Origin: an uncultured Clostridia bacterium
GTDB lineage: Bacteria > Bacillota > Clostridia > Oscillospirales > Ruminococcaceae
Reading direction: 5' to 3'
DNA: 9,390 nucleotides
Assembly: GCA_947632425.1 (NCBI GenBank)
Contig: CANRPG010000064.1
Span: 1 to 9,390, forward strand
Within the stretch, counting starts at the first letter, position 1. Every line of letters starts with the position of its first letter. The position numbers were made by a program, and so were the translations under genes. This document shows positions 6,981-9,390 of this stretch, one piece after another. A model generated the notes under the pieces. It was not told the DNA's origin and ran no database searches. It worked only from the letters and a program-made list of their open reading frames with translations.

Positions 6981-7010
6981 CGTGGGTTGGTAAATAAAAA
7001 AGCAATTGAC

Positions 7011-7054
7011 AATAGTTAGTGAATAGTGAATAACGAAATAGTTAATAGTGAATA
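7011..7054. repeat. Imperfect AT-rich direct repeats (AATAGTTA...ATAGTGAATA)
   Basis: AATAGTTAGTGAATAGTGAATA at 7011-7032 is followed by a shortened version, AATAGTTAATAGTGAATA, at 7037-7054, and ATAGTGAATA is intact in both. It sits between the two terminators downstream of the tRNA. Similar low-complexity runs are common between genes of clostridia, and no function is visible. Confidence 0.6.
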
Positions 7055-7058
7055 ATAC

Positions 7059-7091
7059 AAAAATTCCCTTAGCTATGCTAAGGGAATTTTT
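7059..7091. terminator. Strong terminator abutting the 3' end of tRNA-Arg
   Basis: A perfect 15-bp inverted repeat has arms AAAAATTCCCTTAGC (7059-7073) and GCTAAGGGAATTTTT (7077-7091) and a 3-nt loop. The outer A/T pairs provide the U-run in either direction. Its outermost base is the final A of the encoded tRNA CCA end, so it begins exactly where the mature tRNA stops. It would end tRNA transcripts and any read-through from the phosphatase gene. Confidence 0.9.
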
Positions 7092-7167
7092 GGTGCGCCA
7101 GAAGGGATTCGAACCCCCGACCTTTTGGTTCGTAGCCAAACACTCTATCCAACTGAGCTACTGGCGC
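7091..7167 (-). tRNA. tRNA-Arg (anticodon ACG)
   Basis: The 77-nt cloverleaf is complete. The acceptor stem GCGCCAG/CTGGCGC is followed by discriminator A and an encoded CCA. The D arm GCTC-AGTTGGATA-GAGT is followed by the anticodon stem TTTGG/CCAAA with loop CTACGAA. The variable loop is AGGTC, and the T arm is GGGGG-TTCGAAT-CCCTT with two G-T pairs. The anticodon ACG reads arginine CGU and, after deamination of A34 to inosine by TadA (known for this tRNA), CGC and CGA as well. It has its own promoter upstream and a terminator at its 3' end. Confidence 0.97.
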
Positions 7168-7209
7168 ATATTTGCCGAGCCTTCCGCCATTTCTGCCCGA
7201 CAATTTCAT

Positions 7210-7238
7210 ATTATAACACACTCAAAGCGGTTTGTCAA
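7210..7238 (-). promoter_or_regulatory. Perfect consensus promoter for tRNA-Arg
   Basis: On the minus strand TTGACA (7238-7233) and TATAAT (7215-7210) are exactly 17 bp apart, the full sigma-A consensus. The TGA inside TTGACA is the stop codon of the phosphatase gene upstream. Transcription should begin near 7203, leaving a 5' leader of about 35 nt to be removed by RNase P. Confidence 0.92.
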
Positions 7239-7705
7239 TAGCTAATTTTGCTTTTGCACAAAAATTCAAGCAGCCCCTCGCAGCCCTCGGTTATGTCGTT
7301 GTACGTCAGGTCAAAATCGCCTGTGTACCATGGGTCTGCAATGTCCTCGCCCGCGCGGTCGGTAAAATCCAGCAGCCTGCATATCTTGCCGCCCGGGTCA
7401 GAGCGTATTATCCTGCGGATATTGCGCATATTGTTTTCGTCCATAACTATTATATAGTCAAACGCGCCGTAGTCGTCAGCGCACACCTGCCGCGCGCTCC
7501 GCCTCGTGAACGGTATACCTGCCTCGCGCAGGCGCGCCTTGCTGCCGCGGTGCATATCGTTGCCAATCTCCTCAGTGCTCGTCGCCGCCGATTCAACGTA
7601 AATTTCGCGCTCCAGACCGCTCTTCCGCACCATGTTTTTCATAACAAATTCAGCCATAGGCGAGCGGCATATGTTGCCGTGACATACAAAAAGTATAGAT
7701 ATCAT
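7235..7705 (-). CDS. Low-molecular-weight protein tyrosine phosphatase
   Basis: This 156-residue cytoplasmic enzyme removes phosphate from phosphotyrosine (some relatives act on phosphoarginine). The P-loop CHGNICRS fits the CX5R signature, with nucleophile Cys8, Arg14 and the neighbouring Cys13 that can form a redox disulfide in this family. The general-acid motif is DPWY (Asp124). Between them lies a SAATSTEEIG segment where the family usually has SAGT, so Gly is replaced by Ala41. The ATG at 7705 is preceded by GGGAGAA. A TTG 9 codons upstream overlaps the previous gene, lacks a good ribosome binding site and is rejected. The gene starts 16 bp after the lipoprotein gene, so the two form an operon from the promoter at 8725-8753. 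No tyrosine kinase partner is in the window, and the natural substrate is unknown. Confidence 0.93.
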   Translation of the reverse strand: MISILFVCHGNICRSPMAEFVMKNMVRKSGLEREIYVESAATSTEEIGNDMHRGSKARLREAGIPFTRRSARQVCADDYGAFDYIIVMDENNMRNIRRIIRSDPGGKICRLLDFTDRAGEDIADPWYTGDFDLTYNDITEGCEGLLEFLCKSKISY

Positions 7706-7721
7706 GTCGCTTCTCCCAAAA

Positions 7722-8705
7722 TTATTCTGCAACAGGGTGCTTGCCGTAGCCTGCCCAGCCTACCTGACCGTCAGCATATCCCACCTGACCGTCCATAGTC
7801 AGTATGCACCACTGATGCGTGTATTGATTTTCGTTAGCGTGCTGCCACTTGTACCCCATACATTCAAGCACCAGCCCCAGCGCGCGCGTTGAGCCTGCAC
7901 ACGAGTATTCTCCTTTTATAAAAACGCCGTAAGCGGTCGCGTAATCTTTGCCCTCCATGGTGTAGTTGCATTGACCTGAATACCACGCAACTATCGCAGC
8001 AGCCTGCGAAACCTTTTCAAGGTCGGTATCTCCCTCTATAGAATCCGCAATTTCCTGCGCCACCTCACGCGCCATAGCCTGCTTGTCAGCATCTGTCAGC
8101 ACTTTTACGGGTATAACTTCGCTCTGGGTAAGTCCGCAAACGCCGCATTTGCGAACCCTTTCGCCCGTCGTTTCGTATGTAGCGGCTTTGGTGGTCTGCC
8201 AGTCGCCGAATTTGTGCCCCACAGCGTCAATGCCTGCTTCTTCGGTCTTTCCGCAAACGCTGCATTTTCTCGCCTTAACGCCGCTTTCGGTACATGAGGC
8301 AGCCTTAGTTACCGCCCATTCTCCGAAAGTGTGTTCTTTCGGCGGCAGTTCCTGCGTTTCTTTGTATCCGCACATAAGACATTCTCGCTCTTTACTGCCC
8401 TTGTTTACACAGTCAGGCTCTTTCACGGTCTTCCATTCAGCAAAAACGTGCTGCGTGTGTTTTGTTGTAGTAACAGGTCGTGTGGTAGTCTGCGGAGTGG
8501 TAGTGGTAATTTCGGCAGTCGTAACTTCGTCAGTGGTAACATCGGTAACGCTCGTTGTCGTCGCCTCAGATGTTTCCGCTGTAGTCTCTGAAATTTCCGC
8601 AGCAGGCTTAGTAACGTTTTCGGTATCGCTTTCAGCCGCCCTGCCGCATGAAACGAGCATAACGCCGCACAATGCGCATAGAAACATAACAAATACCTTT
8701 TTCAT
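7722..8705 (-). CDS. Lipoprotein with Thr-rich linker, three CxxC repeats and a transglutaminase-like domain
   Basis: This 327-residue protein starts at an ATG with GAGGTG 6 bases upstream. A longer in-frame start at 8786 lies above the promoter and is rejected. Residues 1-20 are a lipoprotein signal ending in MLVSCG, so Cys20 should be lipidated and the protein tethered outside the membrane. Residues 26-85 form a Thr/Ser/Glu-rich linker, as in many Ruminococcus surface proteins. Three repeats follow (about 86-123, 125-161, 164-198) of the form H-x-F-x-E/D-W...C...G...R-x-C-x-x-C-G, each with a CxxC pair (109/112, 148/151, 187/190). The third has lost the isolated Cys (Tyr177). The last 120 residues resemble the transglutaminase-like fold, with candidate catalytic Cys269 (EYSCAGS), His297 (THQWC) and Asp312 (YADGQ). 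Whether it cleaves or crosslinks peptides, or only binds, cannot be told. It is cotranscribed with the phosphatase gene. Confidence 0.85.
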   Translation of the reverse strand: MKKVFVMFLCALCGVMLVSCGRAAESDTENVTKPAAEISETTAETSEATTTSVTDVTTDEVTTAEITTTTPQTTTRPVTTTKHTQHVFAEWKTVKEPDCVNKGSKERECLMCGYKETQELPPKEHTFGEWAVTKAASCTESGVKARKCSVCGKTEEAGIDAVGHKFGDWQTTKAATYETTGERVRKCGVCGLTQSEVIPVKVLTDADKQAMAREVAQEIADSIEGDTDLEKVSQAAAIVAWYSGQCNYTMEGKDYATAYGVFIKGEYSCAGSTRALGLVLECMGYKWQHANENQYTHQWCILTMDGQVGYADGQVGWAGYGKHPVAE

Positions 8706-8724
8706 AACGCTCACCTCTATAAAT

Positions 8725-8753
8725 ATTATAGCACCATGCCAAACTATTTTCAA
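8725..8753 (-). promoter_or_regulatory. Sigma-A promoter of the lipoprotein-phosphatase operon
   Basis: On the minus strand TTGAAA (8753-8748) and TATAAT (8730-8725) are 17 bp apart. The start near 8718 leaves a very short leader carrying the GAGGTG ribosome binding site for the ATG at 8705. The -35 element begins two bases after the T-run of the queT terminator. Confidence 0.82.
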
Positions 8754-8755
8754 GC

Positions 8756-8781
8756 AAAAAGCGACAGAAAATTTCTGCCGC
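8756..8781 (-). terminator. Rho-independent terminator of queT
   Basis: On the minus strand GCGGCAGAA (8781-8773) pairs with TTCTGTCGC (8769-8761) through nine pairs, one of them G-U, with a 3-nt loop, followed directly by TTTTT (8760-8756). It separates queT from the lipoprotein operon. Confidence 0.85.
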
Positions 8782-8804
8782 CTCATGTTGTGTGACAGAG
8801 TGTA

Positions 8805-9308
8805 TCACCCTGCCGTTACAAGCTTTTTGAAATACTTGTTTTTCTCCATTATTGTGAATATCACTACACCAAGTATGGTTACGCACACTACCTCGCCTAT
8901 CGCCACTTCCGCCGCCGAAAGCCAAAAAGGCAGATGCACAAATACTTTCAGCTCCATGCCTACTATCAAAGCGTTGCTTATAACCGGCATAAGCGATGCC
9001 GCTATCATCTTCGGCAGACGGTTTTTCTCAGCGTTTCTGCCTATTAAATACATCGGTATTGCTGCCGCTAAAGTTGCCAGAGTACCGAATACCATGTCAA
9101 GTGCCATAGGGCTGAATATGTTCGCTATAAAGCACCCTGCCGTCAGCGCCGCGCAGTACCGCTTTTTGTAAAAACACAGCATCATAAGCGCCTCTGCCAC
9201 CCTGAACTGTATGTTTCCGTATGATAAGCTGCTCAGCGCCACCGTCAATGCCGCGTATGCCGCAGCCACCAACCCTGCCGTCGCTATCGCCTTTGTGTCT
9301 ATTTTCAT
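8805..9308 (-). CDS. queT: QueT family transporter (ECF S component for queuosine precursors)
   Basis: This 167-residue protein consists almost wholly of hydrophobic helices (about 8-28, 38-62, 66-90, 100-118, 125-152). It matches the QueT family by the IQFRVAEAL motif (33-41), a GCFIANIF...D-M-V-F-G-T-L-A-T-L segment (58-80) and a EVAIGEVVCVTILG helix (134-147). Known members are substrate-binding S components that work with the shared energy-coupling-factor module (EcfA/A'/T) to import queuosine precursors such as preQ1 or queuine for tRNA wobble modification. No Ecf or que genes are in the window, so the ATPase must be encoded elsewhere. The ATG at 9308 has AGGAGG 8 bases upstream. It ends at its own terminator and seems to be the last gene of its transcript. 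Confidence 0.92.
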   Translation of the reverse strand: MKIDTKAIATAGLVAAAYAALTVALSSLSYGNIQFRVAEALMMLCFYKKRYCAALTAGCFIANIFSPMALDMVFGTLATLAAAIPMYLIGRNAEKNRLPKMIAASLMPVISNALIVGMELKVFVHLPFWLSAAEVAIGEVVCVTILGVVIFTIMEKNKYFKKLVTAG

Positions 9309-9390
9309 TATTTATTCCTCCTGCTTTTGATATTTCAGACCGCAGTTTTGCTTGCTGTTATTACGTTGCTTTTGGGGGAGACCCTTTTGG
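9309..9390 (-). promoter_or_regulatory. queT upstream region, cut by the window edge
   Basis: Only 82 bases are visible. They hold AGGAGG (9322-9317) and no recognisable promoter. A CTCCCCC tract (about 9374-9380, minus strand) could pair with the AGGAGG, and CTGC could pair with GCAG just before it. This would allow translational control, but no known preQ1 riboswitch consensus could be matched. An upstream gene could also end here. Confidence 0.3.

Larger units (their letters stand above)
6397..7058. other. Long non-coding stretch between the HD-GYP gene and tRNA-Arg
   Basis: No protein gene with a credible start and ribosome binding site is visible on either strand. The region holds two copies of a 94-bp direct repeat, a short hairpin with a GTAA loop (TGCGC/GCGCA at 6928-6941), a minus-strand terminator at 6960-6980 and a run of AATAGTTA/AATAGTGAATA repeats at 7011-7054. 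The heptamer GCTCCGC recurs near 6663, 6734 and 6917, within a few bases of repeat borders or hairpins. The part at 6422-6568 could encode an AT-rich peptide on the minus strand, but its start would lie in the repeat and lacks a ribosome binding site. The base composition is lower in GC than the flanking genes. Confidence 0.6.

Noticed and set aside
6801..7139. A 112-codon minus-strand frame, and its 65-codon neighbour at 6815-7012
   Set aside because: The longer frame starts inside tRNA-Arg and both cross terminator or repeat DNA. Neither has a ribosome binding site.
7706..7732. TTG start of the phosphatase
   Set aside because: It overlaps the end of the lipoprotein gene without a ribosome binding site, and the family's N-terminus fits the ATG at 7705.
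8706..8786. Extended N-terminus of the lipoprotein
   Set aside because: The extra 27 codons span the queT terminator and the operon promoter. The lipoprotein signal begins at the ATG at 8705.
8083..9171. A 362-codon open frame on the plus strand
   Set aside because: It runs antisense across the well-supported lipoprotein and queT genes, is a Ser/Thr/Val-rich mirror of the Thr-rich linker, crosses a terminator and promoter, and has no recognisable domain.
9309..9390. preQ1 riboswitch ahead of queT
   Set aside because: A riboswitch would be expected for this family, but the visible 82 bases do not show the class I hairpin plus A-rich tail. The sequence is cut by the window edge.
9312..9390. 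3' end of a further minus-strand gene upstream of queT
   Set aside because: Two frames stay open from the edge, one stopping at 9335-9337 and one at 9312-9314. Neither stretch is long enough to choose or identify.

Overview
The window looks like chromosomal DNA from a Gram-positive anaerobe of the Clostridia, most likely a Ruminococcus-type member of the Oscillospiraceae. This is an inference from several traits: strong GGAGG-type ribosome binding sites, TTGACA/TATAAT promoters, a threonine-rich linker and H-x-FGEW/CxxC repeats in a lipoprotein, a pyrophosphate-type phosphofructokinase, a QueT transporter, and an HD-GYP protein with a huge extracellular beta-propeller sensor. There is no phage, plasmid, insertion sequence or CRISPR array in it.

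Layout. Positions 1-2763 hold three plus-strand genes in close tandem: the 3' end of prephenate dehydrogenase (tyrA), a phosphofructokinase with PPi-type active-site residues, and a cation diffusion facilitator whose metal-site residues are of the manganese-exporter type. A bidirectional terminator (2764-2805) separates them from the rest, which is all on the minus strand. Read in the minus direction, the order is: queT (9308-8805) with its own terminator; a promoter driving a transglutaminase-like lipoprotein (8705-7722) and a low-molecular-weight protein tyrosine phosphatase (7705-7235); tRNA-Arg(ACG) (7167-7091) with a perfect consensus promoter overlapping the phosphatase stop codon; a non-coding stretch of roughly 690 bp (6397-7090) with a 94-bp direct repeat; a 993-residue sensor/HD-GYP protein (6327-3346) behind a strong promoter; and a small bacterial-PH-like protein (3231-2815) behind its own promoter.

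How the parts work together. The plus-strand trio combines aromatic amino-acid synthesis, glycolysis and metal export and looks like a housekeeping cluster without an obvious shared pathway. The most distinctive gene is the large receptor. About 14 propeller repeats and a Y_Y_Y-like domain lie outside the cell, followed by one membrane helix and an HD-GYP domain inside. This would couple an extracellular signal directly to cyclic-di-GMP breakdown without a histidine kinase, and its GYP motif reads GYC. The lipoprotein and phosphatase form a short two-gene operon. The most puzzling DNA is the non-coding stretch upstream of the receptor gene, with its long direct repeat, short hairpins, an apparently redundant terminator and a possible AT-rich gene remnant.
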